A stretch of DNA of 64,000 bases from GCA-2748575 sp965222725 (GCA_965222725.1 OZ244969.1:682001-746000), one strand, 5' to 3'; positions 28,801 to 37,001 are shown, counted from the first letter of the stretch. Program-made: numbers and translations. The notes: generated by a model from the letters alone, not told the origin.

Positions 28801-31772
28801 CCGGTAACCAGTTCAGCAAGATCAGCGACAGTGAATACCAGCTGCGCCTGAACAACCCGGATGACTACATTCATCTGGTGAGCGACCTGGCCAAGGCCGG
28901 CACAGTGCCCGGCGCCATTCTGCACACCCTGGCCCTGGACAGCACCCGGGACGCCAGCCTGCAAGCCCTGCCGCAGGATCGCTACAAGGTGTTCGACAGC
29001 CTGCTCTATCTGGCCCAGGCCCTGGGCACGGAAGATATCAGCGGCCCCATCAAATGGGTGAGCCTGTCCAGCGACAACCAGCAGGTAGCCGGGGAAGCCC
29101 TGAAAAACCCGCTGCAATCCCTGTTGCTGGGGCCTAGCCGCGTGATTCCCCGGGAATTCCCCGGGTATCAGTGTGTGGTGGCCGATATCAGCGAACAGCA
29201 GCTGGAAGACAGCTGGCTGCACCGGCAAATTGCGCTGGAACTGAATGCTCCCGTCGATGCCGCCAGCAACACCATCGCCTACCGGGGCAAAGCCCGCTAC
29301 AGCCTGGTGTATGAAAAACAGAGCCCCGCTCCCGCCGCTCCCGTACAAACCAAGGTCAGGGAAGACGGCACCTATCTGATCACCGGCGGTCTGGGAGGAC
29401 TGGGACTGGTGGCAGCCGCAGAACTGGCCCGCGATGCCAGGGTCACACTGATCCTGATGGCCCGCAGCAAACTCCCCGAGCGGGAACACTGGTCCACCCT
29501 GATCGAACAGCGGGCCCCGGAAGCCGCCAAGCTACAGCGAATTCTGGACATTGAAGCCACCGGCGCCAAAGTCATTGTTGCTCAGGGCGATGTGGCCAAT
29601 CCGGCGGACCTGCAACAACTGCAGCAGGCTCACGGCCCGGTGAACGGCATCGTGCATACTGCCGGTGTGATTGATGACACCCTGATCCAGCTGAAGGAAA
29701 TGCCCGAAGCCGTAGCAGTGCTCAAACCCAAAGTGGAAGGCACCCTGGCTCTGGCCCAGGTATTCGATATTGAGGCACTGGATTTCTTCGTGCTCTACAG
29801 TTCCACCTCGGCCTTCACCGGCCTGGCAGGCCAGGTGGACTATGCGGCCGCCAATGCCTATCTGGACGCGTTCGCGCACTACCAGAGTGGTCTGGGTCAC
29901 TGTCAGGTGGCCAGCATCAACTGGCCCGCGTGGAAAGAAGTGGGCATGGCTGCGTCCATCGCTGATGGCTCCGCCGATCTGGTGCAGGCCGCCGGCCGGC
30001 CGGTGGAACACCCGCTGCTGGATCGCTGCACCCTGGAGAATGATCAGGAAGCGGTGTTCTCCACCCTGTTCAGTGTGGAGCATTACTGGCTGCTGGCGGA
30101 ACACCGCCTTAAAGGCGGCAGCGCCCTGATTCCCGGCTCCGGCTATATCGAGCTGGCCCGGGCCGCCTTTTGCGAGATTCACGGCCCCGGCCCGGTAGAA
30201 ATCGATCACGCCTCTTTCATTGTGCCCTTTATGGTGGCGGACGATGAAACCAAAGAACTGCGCGTGGTGCTGCATCGCGAGGGCGACAACACCCAGTTCC
30301 GCATTGAAAGCGGCCAGAGCGACGAATACCTGGAACATGTCACTGGTGCCATCCGCCGTGGCAGCCCCGTCAGCGGCAACACCGATCTGCAGACCCTGCG
30401 GGATCGCTGCCAGCTGGGCGAGCAACTCTTCAGCGACCCGGATCACCACCCCCATCTGGATTTTGGTGAGCGCTGGGAGTGCCTGAAAAAAGTCAGCATC
30501 GGCAGCCATGAAGCCCTGATCACCCTCGCCGTTGATGAACAGTATCAGCCGGAGCTGAGCAGCTTCCGGCTGCACCCGGCCCTGCTGGACATGGCCACCG
30601 CCGGCGCCCAGGTGCTGATGGACGGCTACAACCCCCAGGAAGAATTCTACGTGCCGGTGGGCTATGGCCAGCTGCGCTTTAACGGCGACATGCCGGCCAG
30701 TGTGTACAGCCATGTCACCTACAAGCCGCCGGCCGAAGGCAACCATTCCCACGACGTGCTGCTGTTTGATGTGGCCCTCTATAACGATGCCGGCGAGCTG
30801 TTCGCCACCATCACCGATTTCAGCATGCAGCGGGTGGCTGAAGGCGCCATTTCCCGCGCCGCGTCCATCAGCTCCACCAATGATATTGACCCCACCCTGC
30901 AACGCACCCTGGAACTGGGTATCAGCAGCGAGGAAGGGGCTGCCGCCCTGCGCTTTATCATTGATGGCGGCCTGGCGCCGCAAACCACGGTGTCGGTGTA
31001 TGATCTGGACGGCCTGGTGAGTGAACTGGTGGCGCCTTTTGCACCGGCAACGGTGGAAGAAAAACCCGAAGACCTGCACGATGCGGATGCCGATCCGGAT
31101 ATTCCCGCCATTGAAGCCGTGCTGGTCAAGCACCCGGCGGTGGCAACCGTGGTGGTGCGCTCCCATCTGGATGAAGACGGCAGCCGCCGCCTGATTGCCC
31201 ACTTTCACCCGGATGAGTGGGAACAGATTACGGTGAGCGAATTCCGCAAATTCGCCAAGAAAGAACTGCCGGCCGATCAGGTGCCCCAACATTTTGTTGA
31301 AATGTACGAGCTGCCCCTGGACGGCGAAGGCAATATCGACCGCAAGCAGCTGCTGGACCCCCTGGCCCCGGTGGATACCTACATCGCCCCCCGCACCAGT
31401 ACCGAAAAACAACTGGCCAAAATCTGGCAGGAAGTACTGGGCGTGGACCGGGTCAGCCTGAGCGATAACTTTTTCGATATCGGTGGCCACTCACTGATTT
31501 CCATCCGCGTGATCGTGAAAGCGGAGAAGAAATTCGGCGTGCGCCTGGATCAGGCCAAAATGGTCCTTCTCACCCTGGAGCAAATGGCCCAGGATATTGC
31601 CGCCCAGCTGCCGGAACAGGAACCCCCGGCAGCCGCACCGGAAGGGGCCACTGCCGACAGCACGGCCCCGACAGCGCCCGAACCTGCCAGCACCGGTACC
31701 CAGAACACCACCGGCACGGAAGACAAGGGTAAAAAGAAAAGTCGCATCAAATCGTTATTTGGACGGAAGTAA
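25860..31772 (+). CDS. Type I polyketide synthase: KS-AT-KR-DH-carrier
   Basis: A 1970-residue single-module synthase. The ketosynthase has its cysteine in TACSTS (C194) and histidines in ECHGTGT and NIGHTDNA. The acyltransferase has GHSVGE (S644); its specificity motif (IAAHS) is atypical, so malonyl versus methylmalonyl was not called. The ketoreductase starts near 1167 (TGGLGGLG) with Y1328; an IDD motif and absence of the A-type tryptophan suggest B-type. The dehydratase has H1415 in HRLKGGSALIP and D1577 in HPALLD. No enoylreductase or thioesterase. Before the carrier serine S1878 (GGHSLI) lies a stretch (about 1735-1835) resembling the C-terminal subdomain of an adenylation domain (ending GNIDRKQL). 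The C-terminus is Pro/Ala/Thr-rich, then Lys-rich. The gene follows the NRPS by 74 bases. Confidence 0.93.
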   Translation: MSNGPVSRDMADNDAEFEESSDIAIVGMACRFPGAATPDSYWHNLRDGVESRVELSDEQLKAAGVPAELLENPNYVKSGMFLEAFDCFDAGFFGFSPLDAKILDPQHRHFLECAWEAFEDAGYDPAKVDGAVGVFAGSGHNAYMPYNLLTNPDIVNDVGFFLLRHTGNDKDFLATRASYLFDLKGPSVNVQTACSTSLVAIHMGVQSLLNGESDMVLAGGITIELPHNQGYLFKESEILSPDGHCRPFEASSKGTVFGSGVGTVILKRLDDAIADGDHIHAVIKASAINNDGAGKVSYLAPSVDGQAAAIREALELGEIDPKSVSYIECHGTGTQLGDPIEVTALTQAYGADNDRKQYCGIGSVKSNIGHTDNAAGVASLIKVVQSLKHKQLAPTLHFQKPNPAIDFANSPFFVNAELRDWISEGPRRAGVSSLGVGGTNAHIILEEAPEIDNDVADDAINRSHLLLVSARSDKALQKNCNKLAELFSEDSSLDITNVAFTLAEGRRAFGKRRFLLADDLTEAANLLDSNDTEKVFTADAPRDARDIAFMFAGGGAQYANMGRDLYHNEPVYRDAIDACCEQLKAFVDYDLKALMFPEPGNEAAAGKELEKPTRTLPALFAAQYAQAQLWLSWGVQPAALIGHSVGENTAACIAGVLSLKDALGLVALRGKLFETVPEGGMLSVSMDEHDLKPLVDEAGLDIAAINAPGFAVASGAKAKLDELESALTAKDISCQRVHINIAAHSRMLEDILKPFGDYLRSVELNEPEIPFISNHTGTWITSEQATDPEYWVTHLRNTVRFADGVGTLLEEDKYALLEVGPGRTLTSLAGMHSLRKPEHTIINSMRHPDDDQHDVRFMLQTLGTLWQGNATIDWQTYYEPAQPCRVSLPTYSFDHAKHWVEPGKSVISAGLSGTAGLGMERAESTADALYQPVWHRTPLVATPDSEAPAPATLIIAGQSSITNAIADQLNSLANRLIWVRAGNQFSKISDSEYQLRLNNPDDYIHLVSDLAKAGTVPGAILHTLALDSTRDASLQALPQDRYKVFDSLLYLAQALGTEDISGPIKWVSLSSDNQQVAGEALKNPLQSLLLGPSRVIPREFPGYQCVVADISEQQLEDSWLHRQIALELNAPVDAASNTIAYRGKARYSLVYEKQSPAPAAPVQTKVREDGTYLITGGLGGLGLVAAAELARDARVTLILMARSKLPEREHWSTLIEQRAPEAAKLQRILDIEATGAKVIVAQGDVANPADLQQLQQAHGPVNGIVHTAGVIDDTLIQLKEMPEAVAVLKPKVEGTLALAQVFDIEALDFFVLYSSTSAFTGLAGQVDYAAANAYLDAFAHYQSGLGHCQVASINWPAWKEVGMAASIADGSADLVQAAGRPVEHPLLDRCTLENDQEAVFSTLFSVEHYWLLAEHRLKGGSALIPGSGYIELARAAFCEIHGPGPVEIDHASFIVPFMVADDETKELRVVLHREGDNTQFRIESGQSDEYLEHVTGAIRRGSPVSGNTDLQTLRDRCQLGEQLFSDPDHHPHLDFGERWECLKKVSIGSHEALITLAVDEQYQPELSSFRLHPALLDMATAGAQVLMDGYNPQEEFYVPVGYGQLRFNGDMPASVYSHVTYKPPAEGNHSHDVLLFDVALYNDAGELFATITDFSMQRVAEGAISRAASISSTNDIDPTLQRTLELGISSEEGAAALRFIIDGGLAPQTTVSVYDLDGLVSELVAPFAPATVEEKPEDLHDADADPDIPAIEAVLVKHPAVATVVVRSHLDEDGSRRLIAHFHPDEWEQITVSEFRKFAKKELPADQVPQHFVEMYELPLDGEGNIDRKQLLDPLAPVDTYIAPRTSTEKQLAKIWQEVLGVDRVSLSDNFFDIGGHSLISIRVIVKAEKKFGVRLDQAKMVLLTLEQMAQDIAAQLPEQEPPAAAPEGATADSTAPTAPEPASTGTQNTTGTEDKGKKKSRIKSLFGRK

Positions 31773-32555
31773 ATGGAACCATTCTTTTTCGGAGATTCAA
31801 AACAGCCGCTGTACGGCGTGTTTCATCCACCGCAGGCCAACACGGCCAGAAACCACGGCGTGGTGCTGTGCTACCCGTTCGGCCAGGAATACATGCGCTG
31901 CCACCGGGCCATGCGCCAGCTGGCCATGCTGCTGAACAAGCAGGGCTACCATGTGCTGCGCTTTGATTACCGGGGCACCGGTGATTCCGGCGGCGATGTG
32001 GAAGACATGGTGCCGGCGGACTGGATTGACGATACCTGTGCCGCCGTACAGGAACTGCGGGACATGGCGGACCTGACCACCATCAGCCTGGTGGCCCTGC
32101 GCATGGGCAGCCTGATCGCCGCCAGCGCCTGCCAGCGGCTTGATGATATCGACAGCCTGGTGCTGTGGGATCCGGTATTGTCGGGGGATTCCTACATTGC
32201 CGAGCTGAGAGGCGAGATCGAAGGCGACCCCGCCAAGTTCCGCTACAACTATATCGATCAGGACGGCACCCTGCATTTTAACGGTTTCCCCCTGTCCCGG
32301 GCCTTTCAGGACGGATTGGCGGCCATTAATCTGGCTGATTTTTATCCGGAAAAGGTAAAACAGGTGTATCAGGTAGTTTCCCACGAAGATCAGGTGTTTA
32401 CGGATCTGAAAGGCCACTGGAGCGACCAGAAATCCTACAAATACCGCCATGTCCCCGCACCCGGGGACTGGAATTTTGTGGATGGAAATGGTGGAATTCT
32501 CTTACCGCAGCCCATTATTCAGGACATTGTTGGCCTGTTTTCCGCCAACAACTAG
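31773..32555 (+). CDS. Alpha/beta hydrolase-fold protein lacking the usual nucleophile serine
   Basis: A 260-residue alpha/beta hydrolase-like protein whose ATG directly follows the PKS stop, which implies translational coupling. The fold is supported by VVLCYPFGQEYMRCH (oxyanion loop region) and LRFDYRGTGDSGG. At the nucleophile elbow the sequence reads VALRMGS, so an arginine stands where GxSxG would have serine. It resembles the hydrolases found in exosortase-associated clusters, though no exosortase is seen here. It could be a product-release, proofreading or scaffold protein for the assembly line. Catalysis is doubtful; the fold assignment is solid. Confidence 0.8.
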   Translation: MEPFFFGDSKQPLYGVFHPPQANTARNHGVVLCYPFGQEYMRCHRAMRQLAMLLNKQGYHVLRFDYRGTGDSGGDVEDMVPADWIDDTCAAVQELRDMADLTTISLVALRMGSLIAASACQRLDDIDSLVLWDPVLSGDSYIAELRGEIEGDPAKFRYNYIDQDGTLHFNGFPLSRAFQDGLAAINLADFYPEKVKQVYQVVSHEDQVFTDLKGHWSDQKSYKYRHVPAPGDWNFVDGNGGILLPQPIIQDIVGLFSANN

Positions 32556-32612
32556 TGCGAACAGAGACCCTGGCAAGAGTGGCTCAACTTATTTTATTAG
32601 GATTGTATTGCG

Positions 32613-33533
32613 ATGCATGAACGTATTCTCAGAATCGGCAAACCGACACCATTAACCGGTGTAGTGTCCATCCCTGACAGTTTCAACGCCAAAAAACCCG
32701 CCGTACTCATTTTTAATTCCGGCGTTATGCATCACATTGGTACCTGTCGGATCTCGGTCAAACTGGGCCGTGCCCTGGCGGATGCCGGCCTGCTGGCATT
32801 CCGGTTCGACTTTTCCGGCATCGGCGACAGCTCACCCCGCAGCGGCACCCTGTCCTTTACGGAAAGCGCGCCCCAGGAAGTGGCCGAGGTGATGGACTTC
32901 TTCCAGAAAACCAAGGGTATCGACAAGTTTATTGTGTACGGCCTGTGTTCCGGCGCCGATGCATCCTACGAAACCGCAAAAGTGGACCCCCGAGTGGTAG
33001 GCCTGTGCCAGATCGACCCTTACTGCTACCGCACCCCGAAATGGCACCTGTACTACTGGATGCCCCGCCTGCTCAGCCCCAAGCGCTGGCTGAACTTTAT
33101 CAAAACCCGTTTTATATCGCCGGAACCCAAAACGGCAGAAGCCGTAAAAGAAGTGGGCGAAGAAAACGTGGAGCTGCCCACCTATATCCGGGAGTTTCCA
33201 CCCCAGGAAGAAGTGGCGGAACACCTGCAGAAAATCGCGGATAGGGATATCCCGATCTACAACATCTTCACCAACGGCCAGAAAGAAATTCTCAATTACC
33301 CGAACCAGTTTGCTGACAGCTTCAGCAATGTGAATTTCCGCGGCCTGCTGCGCGTGGATTATTTACCGGAAACCCGCCACATCATTACCGAGCCGCCCTA
33401 TCAGAAACTGGTGGTGGAAAGAATTGTGGACTGGGCTGTGAATACGGTGACCAGCAAACAGCTGGCCGGCCAGAGTGCCGACAACGCCAGCGCAGATGAG
33501 GCGAACGCAGCGGCAGCCAGATCCGCGGCCTGA
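32613..33533 (+). CDS. Alpha/beta hydrolase-fold protein with a cysteine nucleophile elbow
   Basis: A 306-residue alpha/beta hydrolase, last gene of the NRPS-PKS operon, 57 bases after its paralogue. The core reads VLIFNSGVMHHIG, then FRFDFSGIGDS, and the elbow is YGLCSGAD, so the predicted nucleophile is cysteine. A candidate histidine lies near the end in ETRHIITEP. Cysteine at this position is used by some thioesterases and dienelactone hydrolases, so release of the carrier-bound product is a reasonable inference. The C-terminal tail is Ala/Asp-rich and probably disordered. Confidence 0.82.
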   Translation: MHERILRIGKPTPLTGVVSIPDSFNAKKPAVLIFNSGVMHHIGTCRISVKLGRALADAGLLAFRFDFSGIGDSSPRSGTLSFTESAPQEVAEVMDFFQKTKGIDKFIVYGLCSGADASYETAKVDPRVVGLCQIDPYCYRTPKWHLYYWMPRLLSPKRWLNFIKTRFISPEPKTAEAVKEVGEENVELPTYIREFPPQEEVAEHLQKIADRDIPIYNIFTNGQKEILNYPNQFADSFSNVNFRGLLRVDYLPETRHIITEPPYQKLVVERIVDWAVNTVTSKQLAGQSADNASADEANAAAARSAA

Positions 33534-33545
33534 CGCCTACAACCT

Positions 33546-34415
33546 TTAAAGCCGGTTCAATCCGAACCGGCGTTGCAGCACTCGACTTTTCGCCGGTTCC
33601 GGCAGCCATCTTGCCAGTAGGGGATAAAAGCGGCTGCCCCGCCCGATATTCAATGTAGTTCCCGATACCCGGGCGCCGCTCGTCTTCGCTTTCAACACAA
33701 CATTCACACCTTGCACCAGCTCACGGGCAAACTCACTGGCTGGGGTCGCCTTCTTCTGGGATGCTGTGGCCCGGGAAAGAATGCCGTCACGGATCGAATG
33801 GTAGAGTGAATCCTCCGTCAGCCAGTCTTTAACGCCCTGCTCCGCTGCCTGCCCGAAATTGGATTTGATGGCACCGGGCTGCACTGTGATCACATCAATC
33901 CCGAAAGGCGCCAGTTCCATACGCATGGCATCGGAAATACTGTGCAGGGCCGCCTTGCTGGCGCAGTAAGCGCCGGCAAAAGGCGTGGTCAGCACGCCGG
34001 AAACACTGCCGATGTTGATAATCAGTGGCAACCGGGACTGCCGCAATAAGGGCAGCAACGCCTGGGTTAACATCACCGGGGCAATCACGTTGGTTTCAAA
34101 CTGCTGCCGCAGTTTGTGCTCGGGAATTTCCACCATGGGGCCCATGGCCGAGATACCGGCATTGTTAATCAGTATATCGACGGGCTCATTGTTCCGGGCA
34201 AGGTAAGCTGCCAGCTGTTCCCGGCTGGCCGCATCGTTCACATCCAGGGCCTGGGTATCGCAGCCTTCCTGGCGCAGGGATTCAATGGCAGCCGGATTTC
34301 TTGCCGTGGCAATCACCCCGTCACCGTTTTGCAAAAACGCTTTCGCCAAAGCAAAACCGATACCGCTGGAACAACCGGTTATCAATACGTTTCTTTTTCC
34401 GGACGCTAATATCAT
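33546..34415 (-). CDS. Short-chain dehydrogenase/reductase
   Basis: A 289-residue classical SDR. The cofactor loop reads TGCSSGIG, NNAG is present, and the catalytic serine and the YCASK tyrosine/lysine pair are in place. The arginine in ATARNP suggests NADP(H). Its ATG overlaps the stop of the upstream GST gene by four bases (ATGA), so the two are translated from one mRNA. It converges on the NRPS-PKS operon; a perfect hairpin overlaps its last codons. Substrate unknown. Confidence 0.9.
   Translation of the reverse strand: MILASGKRNVLITGCSSGIGFALAKAFLQNGDGVIATARNPAAIESLRQEGCDTQALDVNDAASREQLAAYLARNNEPVDILINNAGISAMGPMVEIPEHKLRQQFETNVIAPVMLTQALLPLLRQSRLPLIINIGSVSGVLTTPFAGAYCASKAALHSISDAMRMELAPFGIDVITVQPGAIKSNFGQAAEQGVKDWLTEDSLYHSIRDGILSRATASQKKATPASEFARELVQGVNVVLKAKTSGARVSGTTLNIGRGSRFYPLLARWLPEPAKSRVLQRRFGLNRL
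33551..33571. terminator. Hairpin between the convergent PKS operon and SDR gene
   Basis: GCCGGTTC (33551-33558) and GAACCGGC (33564-33571) form a perfect 8-bp stem with a 5-base loop. On the minus strand it is followed by CTTTAAAGG, a short T run overlapping the SDR stop codon. It probably serves convergent transcripts, but the T tract is weak. Confidence 0.5.
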
Positions 34416-35521
34416 GCCGCCACCAGTTTGTTATGTTTGCGCAGTACCGGACGCGGTATGCGGAAATTCATTGCTTTAACAGACGCAGGGCCCAGCGATT
34501 CAGCGAGCCACTCATCCACCGCTTTCTTATCTGCCTGTGGCAGGTTGTGATAATAAGTTAACGGGCGCTGCATCATCCACTGGGCATAGGGAAAAATCAG
34601 ACGTTTTTCACTGGCGTTGCCAATGGTCAGTGTGTGTTCACCAATGGCTCTGGAAATCGCTGCTTTATGAGGGTTCTGCTGCAGCCAGCTCGCCAGCTGA
34701 ATTGCCGTATCTTCCAGCAACGGCCAGTAATCACTGAACAGATGCGACAGCATGGGGAGCAGCGTATCCGGTATCGCGTCATCGTCCAGAAAAGCACCGG
34801 CGTTCTGCGAAGGACGGTTGATTCTTTCCAGCCAGTCAATCACCCGCGGGGCCTGCTCCTGCAGCATTTTCTTTGGTACCGGATCCCGCCACATATGAGC
34901 ATACATGGGGCCCGCCAGAGAAAAGTCACCCACGCAGGGCCGTGAGCCCAGCAAATAATCATGCGTTTCAAGATGGCTGTTAAACCAGAGCAGAAACTGA
35001 CGGTACCAGGCTTCAATAGCAGGGGCGGTGTTTGCGGATATTCCCAACGGCTTTAACGCACCCTTGAAAGGGCCTGACAGTTTTTTACCGGCATAACGCT
35101 TTAACGGCGCCGGTAACCAGGGACCTGCCACGTCACCAAATGCTTCCATTACATAGTCATGCTGCTGTGAAAGATAGGACCAGCGATAATGCATGGCCGG
35201 CAACGTAAACCACTCATCGCCATAGATTTCAAACAGTAACGCCACCAGTTTCTGTTTCGGCGAATCCGGATAAACTGATCGATCCGGAAAGCGTTGCTCA
35301 AGAAAATCAATAATCTCGGTAGTGTCCTGCACCACCATATTGTCCGGCGTATGCAGCACCGGAATAAAGCGTACGCCTGTTCGCGGAATGATAAACCGCT
35401 GATACACCAGCAGGGTGGAAAGTTTTTCCTTGAAGGGAATTCTTTTGTATCGCAAATAAGGCCGGATTTTTCCCGTATAGTAGGAATGGTCCGTACCATA
35501 AAGTATGTAGTGAGAGCTCAT
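34412..35521 (-). CDS. Glutathione S-transferase family protein
   Basis: A 369-residue GST-like protein, longer than the usual 200-250. The thioredoxin-like N-terminal domain starts YILYGTDHSYYTGKIRP and contains FIPVLHTPD and TTEIIDFLEQRF. The C-terminal helical region is extended by over 100 residues. The start at 35521 has a strong GGAGG ribosome-binding site; an upstream extension in frame is not supported. It overlaps the SDR gene and so forms a two-gene unit. The upstream medium-chain reductase gene ends in a terminator, so this pair needs its own promoter within about 35522-35630. Substrate unknown. Confidence 0.85.
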   Translation of the reverse strand: MSSHYILYGTDHSYYTGKIRPYLRYKRIPFKEKLSTLLVYQRFIIPRTGVRFIPVLHTPDNMVVQDTTEIIDFLEQRFPDRSVYPDSPKQKLVALLFEIYGDEWFTLPAMHYRWSYLSQQHDYVMEAFGDVAGPWLPAPLKRYAGKKLSGPFKGALKPLGISANTAPAIEAWYRQFLLWFNSHLETHDYLLGSRPCVGDFSLAGPMYAHMWRDPVPKKMLQEQAPRVIDWLERINRPSQNAGAFLDDDAIPDTLLPMLSHLFSDYWPLLEDTAIQLASWLQQNPHKAAISRAIGEHTLTIGNASEKRLIFPYAQWMMQRPLTYYHNLPQADKKAVDEWLAESLGPASVKAMNFRIPRPVLRKHNKLVAA

Positions 35522-35630
35522 CGCCACCTCCGTACTCGAATCCTCATGTATTCCTTGTACACTGCGGTTCTCCGTGCGGTGCTTCCTTGCACTCACGCAA
35601 AAATCCTGATTTTTAAAAACACGTTTTTAT

Positions 35631-35684
35631 AAAAAAACAGGCCCGCAGGGAAGGTTGTTTGCCGTAACGCAAACGGCGGGCCTG
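35631..35684 (-). terminator. Intrinsic terminator of the medium-chain reductase gene
   Basis: CAGGCCCGC (35638-35646) pairs with GCGGGCCTG (35676-35684), with an internal GTTTGC/GCAAAC stem. On the minus strand seven T follow (35631-35637). A short A run on the other side could allow some function on the plus strand. Confidence 0.8.
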
Positions 35685-35739
35685 AAAAAAGCCATCAGAG
35701 TCAGCATCCTTTTGGCATCACAACTTTTTCTTCACAATT

Positions 35740-36894
35740 TCAGGCGGTGGATTTCAGGCTCACTGCCTTGCCCAGGGTTTTAAAGACCGGTTCCCGGGGA
35801 AAACGTTTCCGGGTGAGCAGGTTACCCAGCCAGCGTGGCGCCGGATCCATGGCATGATCCACATCCGCCAGGTGCACCAGCTGTTTGCCGTTGCTTTCAC
35901 CATTCAGCATGCGGAAAAAAGCCACCGGTGCATTGCTGATGCCTTCAAGCGTGTCGATATTGGCTTTCAGTTTGCCCTGTTTTACCCAGGCGGCCAGTTG
36001 CACAATGGCTTCCATCATGCGGGGCTTATAATCCAGCAACACAAACCCCTGTTTGCGTATGCGTTTGGCCAGAATCACATTATTATCCCGGCGCCCGGTA
36101 TCCTGGCGGGTATCACTTAAATGGCTGATACCTAACCGCCCGCATACCACAATGCGGGCACAATCGTTGTACAAATCCAGCAACGCTTCGGAAATATCAC
36201 CGCTGGTATTATCAAAGTAAATATCAATGCCCAGCGGGCAGGCATTTCTCAGATCACGGGCCAATTGTTCGGGGGTTTTATCCCGGTAACTCACGGCATC
36301 ATCATAGCCATAGTCAATGATCACCTGGCGGGCTTTGGCTTCGGTGGAAACGATGGCTACAGTTTTACAGCCTTCCATTTTGGCCAGCTGGGCCACCAGG
36401 CTGCCGACAGAACTGCCACCGGCAGACACTACCAGGGTGTCGCCCGCTTTGGGTTTGGCAATATCGTACAAACCAAAATAAGCCGTAGCGCCGGTGATAC
36501 CCACCGGACCCAGATACAGGGGCAGGTCCGCCAGGCCAAGATTAATCTGGCGGCTTTCGTTCGGATCTTTCTGCAGCGAATATTCCTGCATATCAAAACG
36601 CCCCAGGCGCACTTCACCGGTTTTCACAGCGGGGTTACGGGACTGCACTACCTGACCGATACCGTAGGCATGCATGACATCGCCGGGATTGACGCTTTCA
36701 GCATAATTGTTTTCATCGCGCATGCGGCCTACCAGCGCCGGGTCCATGGAGAGACACAGATTCCGGACCAGAAACTCGCCGGGGCCCGGTTGCGGCATGG
36801 GCAACACAATGGATTTGAAGATATCCGGCTGGGGGCGGCCATCCGGCCGTTTCAGAAAACGGATCGCGTTGTTGCGTTCAGGCAGCTCTTGCAT
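35740..36894 (-). CDS. NADP-dependent medium-chain oxidoreductase (zinc-independent, prostaglandin/alkenal reductase type)
   Basis: A 384-residue medium-chain reductase. The cofactor domain contains VVSAGGSSVGSLVAQLAK, GVTGATAYFG-like spacing before it (VGITGATAYFG) and IDIYFDNTSGD. Zinc-ligand cysteines are missing, as in the leukotriene B4 dehydrogenase/curcumin reductase group that reduces C=C bonds of enones. The ATG at 36894 gives the family length and has GAGG upstream; two in-frame ATGs in the repeat array (36912, 36969) could add 6 or 25 residues. A consensus-like promoter with a palindromic operator lies about 110-150 bases upstream, probably bound by the neighbouring TetR protein. 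It is followed by a strong terminator, so it is monocistronic. Confidence 0.88.
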   Translation of the reverse strand: MQELPERNNAIRFLKRPDGRPQPDIFKSIVLPMPQPGPGEFLVRNLCLSMDPALVGRMRDENNYAESVNPGDVMHAYGIGQVVQSRNPAVKTGEVRLGRFDMQEYSLQKDPNESRQINLGLADLPLYLGPVGITGATAYFGLYDIAKPKAGDTLVVSAGGSSVGSLVAQLAKMEGCKTVAIVSTEAKARQVIIDYGYDDAVSYRDKTPEQLARDLRNACPLGIDIYFDNTSGDISEALLDLYNDCARIVVCGRLGISHLSDTRQDTGRRDNNVILAKRIRKQGFVLLDYKPRMMEAIVQLAAWVKQGKLKANIDTLEGISNAPVAFFRMLNGESNGKQLVHLADVDHAMDPAPRWLGNLLTRKRFPREPVFKTLGKAVSLKSTA

Positions 36895-36900
36895 TGGGAA

Positions 36901-36976
36901 CCTCGCGTGCATGGGGGAACCTCGCGTGCATGGGGGAACCTCGCGTGCATGGGGGAACCTCGCGTGCATGGGGGAA
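36901..36976 (-). repeat. Four exact 19-bp tandem repeats, each with a ribosome-binding site and ATG
   Basis: Four identical head-to-tail copies of a 19-base unit (36901-36919, 36920-36938, 36939-36957, 36958-36976). On the minus strand each copy contains GAGG, seven bases, then ATG, so the translation start of the reductase gene has been copied four times. The ATGs at 36969 and 36912 are in frame with the start at 36894; those at 36950 and 36931 are not. The partial fifth unit is the real start. Confidence 0.9.
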
Positions 36977-37001
36977 CCTCGGTGATGATCAGATAACGCT
37001 C

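Noticed and set aside
29532..31490. 652-residue open frame on the minus strand inside the PKS gene
   Set aside because: It is a shadow of the PKS reading frame: its composition is His/Gly/Gln-rich with no domain motifs, whereas the plus strand encodes ketoreductase and dehydratase motifs.
31773..33533. Exosortase-linked polysaccharide locus
   Set aside because: The hydrolases resemble those of exosortase clusters, but no exosortase, PEP-CTERM protein or glycosyltransferase is present.
35522..35596. 25-residue extension of the GST protein
   Set aside because: GGAGG lies just before the ATG at 35521, and the fold begins immediately after it.
36901..36976. Possible CRISPR array
   Set aside because: The 19-base units are directly adjacent with no spacers and carry translation start signals; no cas gene is nearby.
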